Source of the DNA: Chitinophagaceae bacterium
GTDB taxonomy: Bacteria > Bacteroidota > Bacteroidia > Cytophagales > Cytophagaceae
Length of the DNA stretch: 64,000 nt
Direction: 5' to 3'
NCBI GenBank assembly: GCA_028288405.1
Contig: JAQBNS010000025.1
Span: forward strand, 1 to 64,000
This document shows positions 44,582-53,665 of this stretch, one piece after another. Under the pieces are notes generated by a model that had not been told where the DNA came from, did not search any database, and saw only the letters and a list, made by a program, of their open reading frames with translations. The position numbers were made by a program, and so were the translations under genes. Every line of letters starts with the position of its first letter. Within the stretch, counting starts at the first letter, position 1.

Positions 44582-45396
44582 TAAATGTTCTTTATAAATA
44601 TTTTTTCCTTTCTGTCAACGTCATCAAAGAAAGATTTCTTTTCAGAAAACAATAGTGATTCTTTATTTCCCAGACCAAGAATTCCGAAGGGGCATAAGCT
44701 TTCATAAAAAAGATTAATTACTTTGTTCTGTAATTGCTGGTTAAAATAGATCAACACGTTTCGGCAAAGAATCAATTGAAATTCATTGAATGACTTATCT
44801 ACTGCCAGATTGTGAGAAGAAAAAACAATGTTCTTACGCAAAGATTTATCGAATAATACGGAATCGTATTTGGACGTATAATAGTCGGAAAAAGATTCCG
44901 TCCCTCCTGAATGCTGATAGTTCTGTGTGTATTGCTTCATTCGATCTATAGGGAAAACTCCTTCTTTGGCTATCTGTAAAGAGCGTTGATTGATATCCGT
45001 AGCATAAATAACAGCCCGGTCTAACAGATTGGCTTCTTTCAAAAGGATGGCAATAGAATAAACTTCTTCTCCGGTTGCACATCCTGCAACCCAAACTTTT
45101 ATAAAAGGGTAGGTAGCGAGCCTTTTTATTACGTGGTCGCGCAAACTTTTATAAAAATCAGGATCTCGAAACATTTCAGTCACTGTTACGGAAAGTTCTT
45201 GTATGAATTGTTCAAATATCATTTCATCCCGAAGGAGTAAATGCGCGAAATCAGGAAACGCCGTTATTTTTCTGGTGCTCATAAACAATGACATTCTTCG
45301 TCTGACCGAAGCTTCAGCATATTCTGTGAAGTCATATCCGTAGGCCGATAGTATAGACTGAAGTAACTGTTTTATTTCCTTGCTTTCTACATTCAT
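44581..45396 (-). CDS. CheR-type SAM-dependent methyltransferase
   Basis: A 271-residue CheR-like protein-glutamate O-methyltransferase. An N-terminal helical domain (YGYDFTEYAEASVRRRM) is followed by the SAM-binding fold with VWVAGCATGEEVYSIAI (motif I), YATDINQRSL, and LILCRNVLIYFN. Full length for CheR. Start taken as the ATG at 45396 that overlaps the preceding receiver gene's stop as ATGA. Together with CheB it forms a methylation pair inside a kinase operon. Confidence 0.93.
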   Translation of the reverse strand: MNVESKEIKQLLQSILSAYGYDFTEYAEASVRRRMSLFMSTRKITAFPDFAHLLLRDEMIFEQFIQELSVTVTEMFRDPDFYKSLRDHVIKRLATYPFIKVWVAGCATGEEVYSIAILLKEANLLDRAVIYATDINQRSLQIAKEGVFPIDRMKQYTQNYQHSGGTESFSDYYTSKYDSVLFDKSLRKNIVFSSHNLAVDKSFNEFQLILCRNVLIYFNQQLQNKVINLFYESLCPFGILGLGNKESLLFSEKKSFFDDVDRKEKIFIKNI

Positions 45397-45773
45397 ATTA
45401 CCCACCTGATCAATTTGTCCATTAGCGTTTTCATGTCCATTGGTTTTGACATATAATCCCAGGCACCTGCATCAAGACATTTTTCTTTGTCGCCTACCAT
45501 GGCTTTGGCAGTAACTGCAATTACCGGTATATGTTTAAGTGAAGGATTTTGTTTTAATATACTGAGTGTTTCATATCCGTCCATTACAGGCATCATCATG
45601 TCCAATAAAATAATGTCAGGCTTATTTTCTTTTTGCAATGATGAAATAGCTTCTTCCCCGTTTCCTGCAATGGTTACTTTCATGTTCATCGCTTCGAGGT
45701 AGCTGCCAAGAGCAAAAGTATTTCGTTCGTCGTCATCAACAATCAATACCCACTTGTTTTGTAATCTTTCCAT
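45393..45773 (-). CDS. Single-domain response regulator
   Basis: A 126-residue receiver domain alone: VLIVDDDERNTFAL acidic pocket, IILLDMMMPVMDGYE (phosphorylated Asp near residue 57), AVTAKAM (switch Thr) and a KPMD Lys. No output domain. It is probably a phosphate shuttle between the large hybrid kinase upstream and other partners. It is 28 bp downstream of that kinase and overlaps CheR by 4 bp. Confidence 0.92.
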   Translation of the reverse strand: MERLQNKWVLIVDDDERNTFALGSYLEAMNMKVTIAGNGEEAISSLQKENKPDIILLDMMMPVMDGYETLSILKQNPSLKHIPVIAVTAKAMVGDKEKCLDAGAWDYMSKPMDMKTLMDKLIRWVI

Positions 45774-45801
45774 AAATTGTTCTTCCGCAACCTGTGATGT
45801 T

Positions 45802-48800
45802 TTATTTATATAACCAAACGCGCATCAAAGAGAGCAGTTGTTCAATGTTTACAGGTTTCGATACATAATCTGACATACCAACCTCCAGGCACCTTTCGCG
45901 ATCACCTTTCATCGCTTTAGCCGTCAGTGCGATGATCGGTATTTTACTGAACTTGGTCATGTTCCGGATTTCTTTGGTGGCTTCATAACCATCCATTTCA
46001 GGCATCATGACATCCATGAGTATCATGTCGATAGCAGGATTATCACTCAATATTTTTAATGCTGCTTTTCCATTTTCGGCAGTAATGCAGTTCATTCCTT
46101 CTTCTTCTAATACATTGGTAAGAGAATATATATTACGGATATCGTCATCTACCACAAGTATTTTTTTACCGATTAGTATTTCATCTGTTTTGTGCAGCTT
46201 GCGAATGATGTTTTGTTTTTCTTTGGGCAAATGAGATTCTACCCGGTGAAGAAACAGACTGGTCTCGTCTAAAAGACGTTCTTGTGAATCCGCGGTTTTA
46301 AGCACTACAGCATTGGCTAACTTATTCAACCGGTTATTTTCTTCTTTGCTTAGATCTCTTCCGGTATACACAACAACCGGTGTTTTATTCAACCGGCTAT
46401 CTGCCTTTAGTTTCTCCAGTAACTCGAAGCCAGACATGTCGGGTAGACCAAGGTCCACAATGACACAATCATAATGATCATTCAACATCATTTCATAAGC
46501 TTCATTTCCTGAATAAGCAGAGAAACATTTCACATCACCGTTTCCAATCAGTTCACGAATAGCTTTGTTCTGAGTTTCGTTATCTTCTATAATTAATAAT
46601 TTTTTTAATTTTCTATTTACAAATTCTTCGATCCTGCCAAAAGCATTTTGCAAATCGTCTTTCGCAATGGGTTTACGGATGAAATCAAAAGCCCCGAGTT
46701 CCATTCCTTCCTTTCGCTTGTCATAACCGGAAATGATCTGAACAGGCACATGTCGCAATAAAGGATCGTTTTTTAATTGTCTCAGTACTTCAGTTCCATC
46801 CATTACAGGAAGTTTCATATCCAGAATAATGGCGTCAGGAACGTAATGCCTTGCAAAGCTTAGACCTGTGTTGCCTTGCATCGCTACAATTCCTTTATAG
46901 TGGCGTTCTCTTACAAAGCTGAGTAAATGCAATGCAAATGTTTTGTCATCCTCCATGATAAGAACCACTTTATCATTTTTTTGAATGGTATCGCGGTCAT
47001 CGTTAATCTCTCCATCGACAACTTCAAACTTATTAAGTTCACTTAAAGGTTCTATTTTCCTTTCTCTTACTTCCACTTGCTTTTCTGCCGGAGCCATAAT
47101 GGAAGCGTCAAAAGCAAGAGGTAAGTATAATGTAAAAGTACTGCCTTCACCTTCTTTACTCTCCAGGTGAATTTCTCCACCGAGTGCGTTAGCGAGCTCT
47201 ACACTGATGGAAAGCCCAAGTCCGGTACCTCCGTATTTTCTTTTGGTAGAACCGTCAGCTTGTTGGAATGCTTCAAAAATTACACTTAGTTTATTTTCGG
47301 GAATACCAATACCGGTATCTGTCACGGAAATAGCTACAATATCCTGACGGCTCTGAAGTTTGTTGTTTTTGAATTTAACCTTGGAACCTGCTTTGTCGAC
47401 AAGCATTTTTACAGAGCCTCCATTGTTGGTGAATTTGAAGGCATTCGAAAGCAGGTTTCGTATAATTTGTTCCAACCGTTGCTTATCTGTAAGGATAAAA
47501 TCACCCAGAGTCTTTTGATTGTATTGAATCGTAAAATCAATGGATTTGTTTTTAGCTATTTCAGAAAACATGGAACTGATTTGGCCATTGATTTCTTCAA
47601 AAGGAGTTTTAGCAATTTCAAGTTCCATTTTACCTGATTCCACTTTTGAAAGATCAAGGATTTCATTGATGAGATTAAGAAGATCCGCGCCGGAATTGTA
47701 AATGTTTTTTGAGAATTCTACTTCTTTGTCACCAAGGACTTTGCTTTTATTTTCGGAAAGTAGCTGGGCAAGAATTAAAATGCTGTTGAGAGGAGTACGT
47801 AGTTCATGCGACATATTAGCAAGGAATTCCGACTTGTATTTACTGCTCACCTCCAGTTCACGAACTTTATTTTCTACATCTATTTTGGCATCTTCCAGTT
47901 TTTCTTTTTGATCTTCCAGAAGATTTGCTTTTTCTTCCAGTTCTTCATTCGTTTGCTGCAATTCTTCTTGCTGTGCTTTTAATTCCGCTTCTGATCTTTC
48001 CAGCAATTGAGATTTTTCCTGTAATTCTTCATTGGATTGTTTTAGTTCTTCCTGCTGTGTTTCCAGTTCTTCTGCCTGACGTTGTGTCTCTTCCAGCAAC
48101 TCTTGCATTTTTGTTCGTGACTGAGCGGCGCTAATCACTATGGCGATGTTCTCGCTTATTCTATTAATGAATTCCAGTTCCAGTTCAGTTAAAGTTCTGG
48201 AGAAGCCCATTTCTATTACACCTTTTAGGGAATTATCCTGAAGCAAAGGCACCACTATAAGATTGGTAGGTACGATGTTTCCTAAACCGGAATTGATCTT
48301 GATATAATCATCAGGCAGTTCTGTAAAGACAATAGACTTCTTCTCACGGGCAGCCTGTCCCACTAAGCCTTCTCCGAGTTGAATGGTAACATTATTATGT
48401 TTGCGAAAGTGAAAGGCATAGCTGCCTGCTTGTTGAAGTACTCCATTATCAAATAGATAAACGACACCAATTTGTGCCTTTAGATAATTGCAAATTTGAT
48501 CAACAATAGTTTGAGCCAATGCCCTCTCTTCCCATTCACCTCTTGTTTTTTCGTTGAGTTCAAAGTTGCCGGATAGGAGCCAGTTAATATTGGCACTTTC
48601 CTGTTCGGCTTTTTTTAATGCATTGAGATTAGTAATGATGATGATGTATACACAGATGAGTAGTACAGCGATCACCAAAAGCAGCAGCATAAAAATGGTA
48701 GTGAAGTTTCGGGCATCTTCTTCACTGGACTGTTTCCGTTCTTCCAGAAGGGCGGTTTCTGTAGCTTTACATTTGCTTATCAGTCTTCGTATTTCATCCT

Positions 48801-49245
48801 CGATTTGTTTGCCTTTACCGGAAACAGTGAGTGCTCTCGCTTTCTCAAAATCGATTTTCCGTAAGTTAATGCACTCGTCAAGATGTCGGGTCAATTGATC
48901 GGTGAGTTTGCGTAAGGATTCTATATTCTTTTGTTGAGTGGGATTATCTTCAGTGAGCGCTTGCACCTTGTCGAGATGCTCTGTAATACGCTCTTTAGAA
49001 TTCTCATAGGGTTTTAGAAAAGAGTCATTACCTGTAATAATAAAACCGCGTGTACCTGTTTCTGCATCTACGGTGACGGTTAGCACTTGATCGAACTCGT
49101 ACAACACTTCGTGTGTATGATTCACCCATTGGTTTGTTTCAATGAATTTTTCACTATTTCTGAAAGAAAAAATAGCGACAGCAATTAAAATCACCGTGCA
49201 GGATATAAATCCAATAAGTATTTTTCGGCCTAAAGTCATTTTCAT
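45802..49245 (-). CDS. CHASE3-GAF hybrid histidine kinase with three receivers
   Basis: An 1147-residue inner-membrane sensor. A TM helix at ~8-28, a CHASE3 periplasmic domain (~30-175, FDQVLTVTVDAETGTRGFIITG), a second TM helix at ~180-205, a GAF domain (~230-375), then a long Glu/Gln-rich coiled coil (~380-470). HisKA with H-box EFLANMSHELRTPLNSIL, HATPase_c (NLLSNAFKFTNNGG, DTGIGIP, GTGLGLSI), then three receivers (~750-870, ~880-1000, ~1030-1147), each with a phosphoacceptor Asp (LDMKLPVMDG, VDLGLPDMSG, MDVMMPEMDG). It heads the operon with REC, CheR, CheB and REC-PAS-kinase. A 31-bp element shared with another signalling gene lies 70 bp upstream. Confidence 0.92.
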   Translation of the reverse strand: MKMTLGRKILIGFISCTVILIAVAIFSFRNSEKFIETNQWVNHTHEVLYEFDQVLTVTVDAETGTRGFIITGNDSFLKPYENSKERITEHLDKVQALTEDNPTQQKNIESLRKLTDQLTRHLDECINLRKIDFEKARALTVSGKGKQIEDEIRRLISKCKATETALLEERKQSSEEDARNFTTIFMLLLLVIAVLLICVYIIIITNLNALKKAEQESANINWLLSGNFELNEKTRGEWEERALAQTIVDQICNYLKAQIGVVYLFDNGVLQQAGSYAFHFRKHNNVTIQLGEGLVGQAAREKKSIVFTELPDDYIKINSGLGNIVPTNLIVVPLLQDNSLKGVIEMGFSRTLTELELEFINRISENIAIVISAAQSRTKMQELLEETQRQAEELETQQEELKQSNEELQEKSQLLERSEAELKAQQEELQQTNEELEEKANLLEDQKEKLEDAKIDVENKVRELEVSSKYKSEFLANMSHELRTPLNSILILAQLLSENKSKVLGDKEVEFSKNIYNSGADLLNLINEILDLSKVESGKMELEIAKTPFEEINGQISSMFSEIAKNKSIDFTIQYNQKTLGDFILTDKQRLEQIIRNLLSNAFKFTNNGGSVKMLVDKAGSKVKFKNNKLQSRQDIVAISVTDTGIGIPENKLSVIFEAFQQADGSTKRKYGGTGLGLSISVELANALGGEIHLESKEGEGSTFTLYLPLAFDASIMAPAEKQVEVRERKIEPLSELNKFEVVDGEINDDRDTIQKNDKVVLIMEDDKTFALHLLSFVRERHYKGIVAMQGNTGLSFARHYVPDAIILDMKLPVMDGTEVLRQLKNDPLLRHVPVQIISGYDKRKEGMELGAFDFIRKPIAKDDLQNAFGRIEEFVNRKLKKLLIIEDNETQNKAIRELIGNGDVKCFSAYSGNEAYEMMLNDHYDCVIVDLGLPDMSGFELLEKLKADSRLNKTPVVVYTGRDLSKEENNRLNKLANAVVLKTADSQERLLDETSLFLHRVESHLPKEKQNIIRKLHKTDEILIGKKILVVDDDIRNIYSLTNVLEEEGMNCITAENGKAALKILSDNPAIDMILMDVMMPEMDGYEATKEIRNMTKFSKIPIIALTAKAMKGDRERCLEVGMSDYVSKPVNIEQLLSLMRVWLYK

Positions 49246-49589
49246 TAGCTCAAAATTTTAATTCATTTTATCTTTGATGATCAGGAAAAAAGCCAAGATG
49301 AAACTTGTATTTTTGTCGATTAAATGCTCAATATAGTTGACTAATGTGTAATAGTCTTGCTTTTTTTGATATTATTTAGCCTTAATGACATCATTGTGTT
49401 CAGCGGATGATAATGAGGAAGGTATTTTCTTTATGATCTATCGCAAGTCTTCAGACTGGTAGGAAAAATAGCTCTTTATATAAGTTGGTATTGGCGACAG
49501 TTTTAACTGCTGCCGTTATGGTATGGAGCTTAAGTTCGGGATAGTGTAAAAAATAATCTTAGCGTTGGCTATAAACTGCAAGCCTGATT
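49246..49589. other. Intergenic upstream of the kinase operon
   Basis: About 340 bp, no gene seen. It holds the 31-bp element at 49315-49345 and probably the operon promoter. The stretch between 49345 and 49589 shows nothing recognisable. Confidence 0.45.
49315..49345. promoter_or_regulatory. 31-bp element shared with 52512-52542
   Basis: GTCGATTAAATG starts this element and GACTAAT ends it; 27 of 31 bases equal the element at 52512-52542. It is 70 bp upstream of the hybrid kinase start, in the opposite orientation relative to the gene compared with the other copy. Likely a binding site or a small conserved transcript. Confidence 0.5.
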
Positions 49590-50633
49590 TTATTGGACGA
49601 TTTCAAAATCCACATGAAAGTGGTCATCATGCGCCTGATTAAGCATAGGCGTGAGTGTATGAGCAAAACGGATGTGTCTATCTTGTAGTTTTTTTCCGGA
49701 AGGCGTTGCAAATAGAAAGGGCTTCAGCGCTGTTTTTAAAATGACAATTCTTATGCGTACACCATTTTTCCTACAAGCATCGTCCAGCGCCAGCAGGAAG
49801 CGTGCGTTGGTTTCAAAATCCAGTTGTGTATCGTCAGCATAGCGATTGATCGGCTTGCTCTTGTTGACTTTCCCTTTTTCGTCTGTGTCTAAGCCATAAC
49901 CGTAAGCATTAAGCAGTCCAACCGGATCATAAGGTTCATTGTTTTTTTTGTAGTTCAACAGCAGGTCCACACTCAATCCGTTTTGGTGCGTGCGGTGATT
50001 GAAAATGTAAGGACCACCTCTTCTCATCGAACCTTCACCGGTATAGAATGTAATGCCGGGGCATGTGGTTTCACAAATCATATACGCATCAATCAGTGAT
50101 TGTTTTACTTTTTCATGTACAAAACAATTGCCTTTCAAATAACTGAGAAAGTTGAAGTATTGAAAATTGTTTCCCCGAAACAGCATGCGTCTGCCGTGTT
50201 GTAAACTTCCGTTACCGGAAGTGCCTATACTGCGGCTGGGTTCATTACTGTCCAGCGCACACAATAGATTGGGGTTGATGCGCAGGATAATGAATACCAA
50301 TATTATCCCTCCGAAAATCCAGCGGTATATTTTTCTTTGTTTAAAAAATAAATGAATCTGCTTCAGGACTACGATCAGCAGCCAGTAGTGTAAAAAAACG
50401 AAAGGGATGAAATAATAGCTGTTGACAAAATGAACAGACAACAGATCCGATAAAGGCCAGGTGAGCAACGCAGACATTTTACCTGCTTTTATTCCAATGG
50501 CCTCCTCGTCGTAGATGATGTGTTGGCTGGTCAGGTAAAGCGGAAGGAGTTTAGTGAGGAGTACAAAAAGAAAAGTCAGTATACCGGCTATCAACAATTG
50601 ACTGCGCTGAATAAAAAGGGATTTGAAATTCAT
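49590..50633 (-). CDS. Membrane-anchored MepA-like (LAS/M74) peptidase
   Basis: A 347-residue protein. The first ~120 residues hold three hydrophobic helices. The rest resembles penicillin-insensitive murein endopeptidase MepA: GNGSLQHGRRML start, HRTHQNGLSVDLLL (zinc His and Asp, HxxxxxxxD), and AHDDHFHVDFEI (HxH). Such LAS-family enzymes cut peptide bridges in peptidoglycan. Normal MepA is a soluble periplasmic protein with no membrane domain, so the N-terminal fusion is unusual. The stand-alone gene is not tightly linked to the neighbours. Confidence 0.75.
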   Translation of the reverse strand: MNFKSLFIQRSQLLIAGILTFLFVLLTKLLPLYLTSQHIIYDEEAIGIKAGKMSALLTWPLSDLLSVHFVNSYYFIPFVFLHYWLLIVVLKQIHLFFKQRKIYRWIFGGIILVFIILRINPNLLCALDSNEPSRSIGTSGNGSLQHGRRMLFRGNNFQYFNFLSYLKGNCFVHEKVKQSLIDAYMICETTCPGITFYTGEGSMRRGGPYIFNHRTHQNGLSVDLLLNYKKNNEPYDPVGLLNAYGYGLDTDEKGKVNKSKPINRYADDTQLDFETNARFLLALDDACRKNGVRIRIVILKTALKPFLFATPSGKKLQDRHIRFAHTLTPMLNQAHDDHFHVDFEIVQ

Positions 50634-50726
50634 GAGAGTAAGCGGCTAAAGACTGAATCTAAAAGTAAGATAAATGCTTTTTGTTATTTAGGCAAGTATA
50701 CCTCTACTGATCGTAAGCCTTAAGGG

Positions 50727-52151
50727 TTAATAGTCATTGCCTGACAACCAAGGCAAAGACTTCTTGTTTTGTTTCTTCCTTTTTGCTGCATAGGAAAGCA
50801 ACAGCTTTTCAAAAAACGATTCAATCGGTTTCAGCAGTAAAGCGAGTAACAGTTTGGTCGATAAGTTTAACCATATATTGGTAGAATAAGAATCTACAAT
50901 AGGATCGAGAAAACCTTCTGAGAGCAGAAACAAGGCAATCGCAACAAGGAGCGTCAAGGAAGTCGCGAACCTACTGATGCGTACTCGTGTGAGTTCATCA
51001 ATCGTTTCTGTCAATTCTTTATTGGCGCTATCGAGTTCGTCGTTGGCATTTTTTAATTCCACGTTCCTCAAGCGTTCAATCTCCGCGTCTTTGGCTGCTG
51101 ATTCCAGTTGGTTGATGACATGGATGTTCTTAATGCGGGCAGCAGTTTCCGCATTGTAGATTTCTTCTCTCAGCGCATGATACTTTTCCAGGTGTGCAAA
51201 AGCTTCTGTTGCATTGTTTTCTAATCGTGCTATTTCGCAAAGCTCTTTGTGTACATCGGCCATGATGCCTTTGTAATCTTTGCTTTCGGCAAGGACAAAA
51301 GCTTCTTTTAATATTCTTTTGGCTTCCACTATGCGATGGATCTTTTGGTAACAAGTACCAATGTCAATCATCGTAACGACCTGTACATACGTATGCTTGA
51401 GCAGTAAAGCCGTCTCTAACAGTTTGTCATAATACTGCAGGGACATTTCGTATTGCTGTTGCTTCTCGTGCCATTTGCCAATACGACTGTAGGTGATATT
51501 ATTACCCAAATCACCATTCAGTGCGGGGATTGTTAAACTTTCCCGGAAGCATTTTATGGAGTGGTCAAAGTCATTCGCATTCAGGTAGATCATGCCTGTT
51601 ACCATGAGCGTATAGCGTTCCTGCTCCTTGTCGTTGAGTTCGCGGGCATAGGCAAGACTTTGGGAGGCGTACTGTATAGCGGTGGACAGGTCTTTGAAAT
51701 AAGAATAAATTCTCGCCATGTTGATCAGCGTTTTGGCTTCCTGTGCTTTGTCGCTGAATGTGGTACTGATCTTTTGACTTTCTAAAAAGAGATCCAGCGC
51801 TTTGTCGTAATTGCTGAGTCTACTGTGTGTGATGCCTAAGATGTACAAAGGAAAACTAATTTCCTTTTGCGCTCCGATTTTTTTATAAAAAGAAATAGCT
51901 TGGTAAGAATATTCGAAAGCGTGTTCAATGTCGGAGAGCTGCAGTTTGTGAAAACCAAGAATGGCTAAACTGTCTGCCAGTCCTTTATCGTAGGAGAGCG
52001 CCAACGCTTTTTCATGTGCTTCTTGCGCCAGGAGCGCAGATTTCTTGGCATCGGTATGATGCATTTCCTGCGCTGATTGATTGAGCAGATCAATTTTATG
52101 TTCCTGTTCGTTGACCGTAAATTGTTCTTCTTTCATAGGAAACAAAACCAT
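50727..52151 (-). CDS. TPR protein with coiled coil and C-terminal membrane domain shared with 52579-53565
   Basis: A 474-residue protein. About seven TPR-like helix pairs (~20-330, e.g. ADSLAILGFHKLQLSDIEHA and ITHSRLSNYDKALDLFLESQ), then a long coiled coil (~335-395, ELKNANDELDSANKEL), then two hydrophobic helices at ~397-455: VAIALFLLSEGFLDPIVDS and LLLKPIESFFEKLLLS. These last segments are strikingly like the C-terminus of the divergently transcribed REC-PAS gene. No kinase or cyclase domain is present. It may tether or sense through the membrane domain and bind partners by TPR. Start could also be the ATG at 52136. Confidence 0.8.
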   Translation of the reverse strand: MVLFPMKEEQFTVNEQEHKIDLLNQSAQEMHHTDAKKSALLAQEAHEKALALSYDKGLADSLAILGFHKLQLSDIEHAFEYSYQAISFYKKIGAQKEISFPLYILGITHSRLSNYDKALDLFLESQKISTTFSDKAQEAKTLINMARIYSYFKDLSTAIQYASQSLAYARELNDKEQERYTLMVTGMIYLNANDFDHSIKCFRESLTIPALNGDLGNNITYSRIGKWHEKQQQYEMSLQYYDKLLETALLLKHTYVQVVTMIDIGTCYQKIHRIVEAKRILKEAFVLAESKDYKGIMADVHKELCEIARLENNATEAFAHLEKYHALREEIYNAETAARIKNIHVINQLESAAKDAEIERLRNVELKNANDELDSANKELTETIDELTRVRISRFATSLTLLVAIALFLLSEGFLDPIVDSYSTNIWLNLSTKLLLALLLKPIESFFEKLLLSYAAKRKKQNKKSLPWLSGNDY

Positions 52152-52578
52152 TCAAAAAGCAGCTGGTCTATGATGGATAGTTTAGAGAGAAGGTACAGTA
52201 TTTTTTAGATTATCCCGAATTCGACCGGCTGTTATTGTATTAGAGATTATGGCGCAGCACGTGATCCGAAATAGCCTTTTTAGGAAGACCCTTCACGTAT
52301 TGTGTTAGCGTTTTTTATTCCCTCTACTCCTGACCAATACCACTATGCAATACTGAAAATCGATCTGTTCACTATTTTCTTAAGGGAAATGGATAACCAG
52401 AATGAAGGCCTGCGTGTGACTATTGGTTTATGGCTAAGGTTCTTGAGTACTCTATATTAGGTATTACAAATAAGCCTTTTTACTTATTTTTGCCATTAAA
52501 CTTTGTTTTGTGTCGATTAAATGTTAAATATATTAGACTAATTTACTCTTTTCTGTTTTTATTAAACCAAAGTTGGAT
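52152..52578. other. Intergenic between the divergent TPR and REC-PAS genes
   Basis: About 425 bp, AT-rich, no gene recognised. It contains the 31-bp element at 52512-52542 near the REC-PAS start. It must hold promoters in both directions. Confidence 0.45.
52512..52542. promoter_or_regulatory. 31-bp element shared with 49315-49345
   Basis: The same 31-base layout, beginning GTCGATTAAATG and ending GACTAAT, ends 36 bp upstream of the REC-PAS start. Only four positions differ from the element upstream of the hybrid kinase operon. Confidence 0.5.
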
Positions 52579-53565
52579 ATGAAATATAATGTTTTAGTTG
52601 TTGACGATAATGAAGAAGATATTTTCTTTTTTAAAAGAGCGCTCTCGGCAACCGCATTAGAAGTTGATTTAAGTAGTACTTATGATGGCTCAAAAGCCAT
52701 TGAGCTTGTTACCAAGGAACCTTATGATTGTATTTTTCTGGATTATAATATGCCGGGTTACGATGGATTGGAGGTTCTTAAAAAAATAAGGCAAACCAAT
52801 TCGTATACACCGGTTGTCATGCTTACAGGGCAGAAAGATCAGCAAATGATCATTAAACTCATGCAAGAAGGAGCAAATGACTATTTGTCAAAGGATAGTT
52901 TATCATCAGAATCCCTTCGCATCAGCCTTGAAAATGCGAGAAGAATTTATCTCATGAAGCAAGAAAAATACCAGGCAGAAAAAGCACTTAAAAATAGCGA
53001 AGCGAGGCTTGCCGAGGCTCAGCGTATAGGTCATATAGGAAATTGGGAGTTTGATACCCGGACAAAATCTTTCGTACTTTCCGATGAGGCTATGCGCATT
53101 TCAGAATCTTACCATGATAATAAACGATTGTTAAATTTTTGCAGGAAAATTCATTATAAAGATTTTCATTTGTTTAAAGAAACGATCAAGAACCTGGAGG
53201 TTAAGCAAACATTTGACATTACTTTTCGGTACTTACGATGGGCTAAAAATGAAAATTGCATAAATCTTAAAGGCACCATGGTATCGGAAAATAAAATAAT
53301 TGGAACGATACAGGATGTCACTAAATTAAAGAGCGCATTATTGGAAGCACAAAAAGCGTCTATCAAAACGAAGGCAACGAAGATCGTGTTGGCTATTGCT
53401 ATAGTTATATTTCTTTTATCAGAAGCGGTGTTGGATCCGGTCATTGATTCCCTTACCGCAAGCTTAATCATCTCGCTGTCTTTCAAAGGCAGTATAGCGG
53501 TAGCGCTAAAACCAATTGAGTCATTACTGGAGCGAATTATGATGAGTAGGGTATCGCTTGGCTAG
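52579..53565 (+). CDS. REC-PAS protein with the shared C-terminal membrane domain
   Basis: A 328-residue protein. Residues 1-120: receiver domain (VLVVDDNEEDIF, IFLDYNMPGYDG with the Asp, MLTGQKD). Residues ~135-245: a PAS-like fold (GHIGNWEFDTRTKSFVLS, IIGTIQDVTKLK). Then a short helix and a membrane domain ~262-325 (IAIVIFLLSEAVLDPVIDS, ALKPIESLLERIMMS). There is no kinase or DNA-binding output. 24 of 51 residues equal the C-terminus of the divergently transcribed TPR protein. A soluble receiver with a C-terminal membrane hairpin is rare. Start is the ATG at 52579 (a TTG two codons earlier is less likely). Confidence 0.82.
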   Translation: MKYNVLVVDDNEEDIFFFKRALSATALEVDLSSTYDGSKAIELVTKEPYDCIFLDYNMPGYDGLEVLKKIRQTNSYTPVVMLTGQKDQQMIIKLMQEGANDYLSKDSLSSESLRISLENARRIYLMKQEKYQAEKALKNSEARLAEAQRIGHIGNWEFDTRTKSFVLSDEAMRISESYHDNKRLLNFCRKIHYKDFHLFKETIKNLEVKQTFDITFRYLRWAKNENCINLKGTMVSENKIIGTIQDVTKLKSALLEAQKASIKTKATKIVLAIAIVIFLLSEAVLDPVIDSLTASLIISLSFKGSIAVALKPIESLLERIMMSRVSLG

Positions 53566-53617
53566 TATTGGTCTATATGAAATCGATAATGGACAGTCTT
53601 GGACTTTGATCCACAAA

Positions 53618-53643
53618 AAAAGACCGGTTAATACCGGTCTTTT
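53618..53643. terminator. Terminator between the REC-PAS and desaturase genes
   Basis: AAAAGACCGGT and its complement around TAAT, flanked by A- and T-runs. It lies between convergent genes and can work both ways. Confidence 0.88.
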
Positions 53644-53665
53644 CCATTTCCATCTTATTTGTTTT

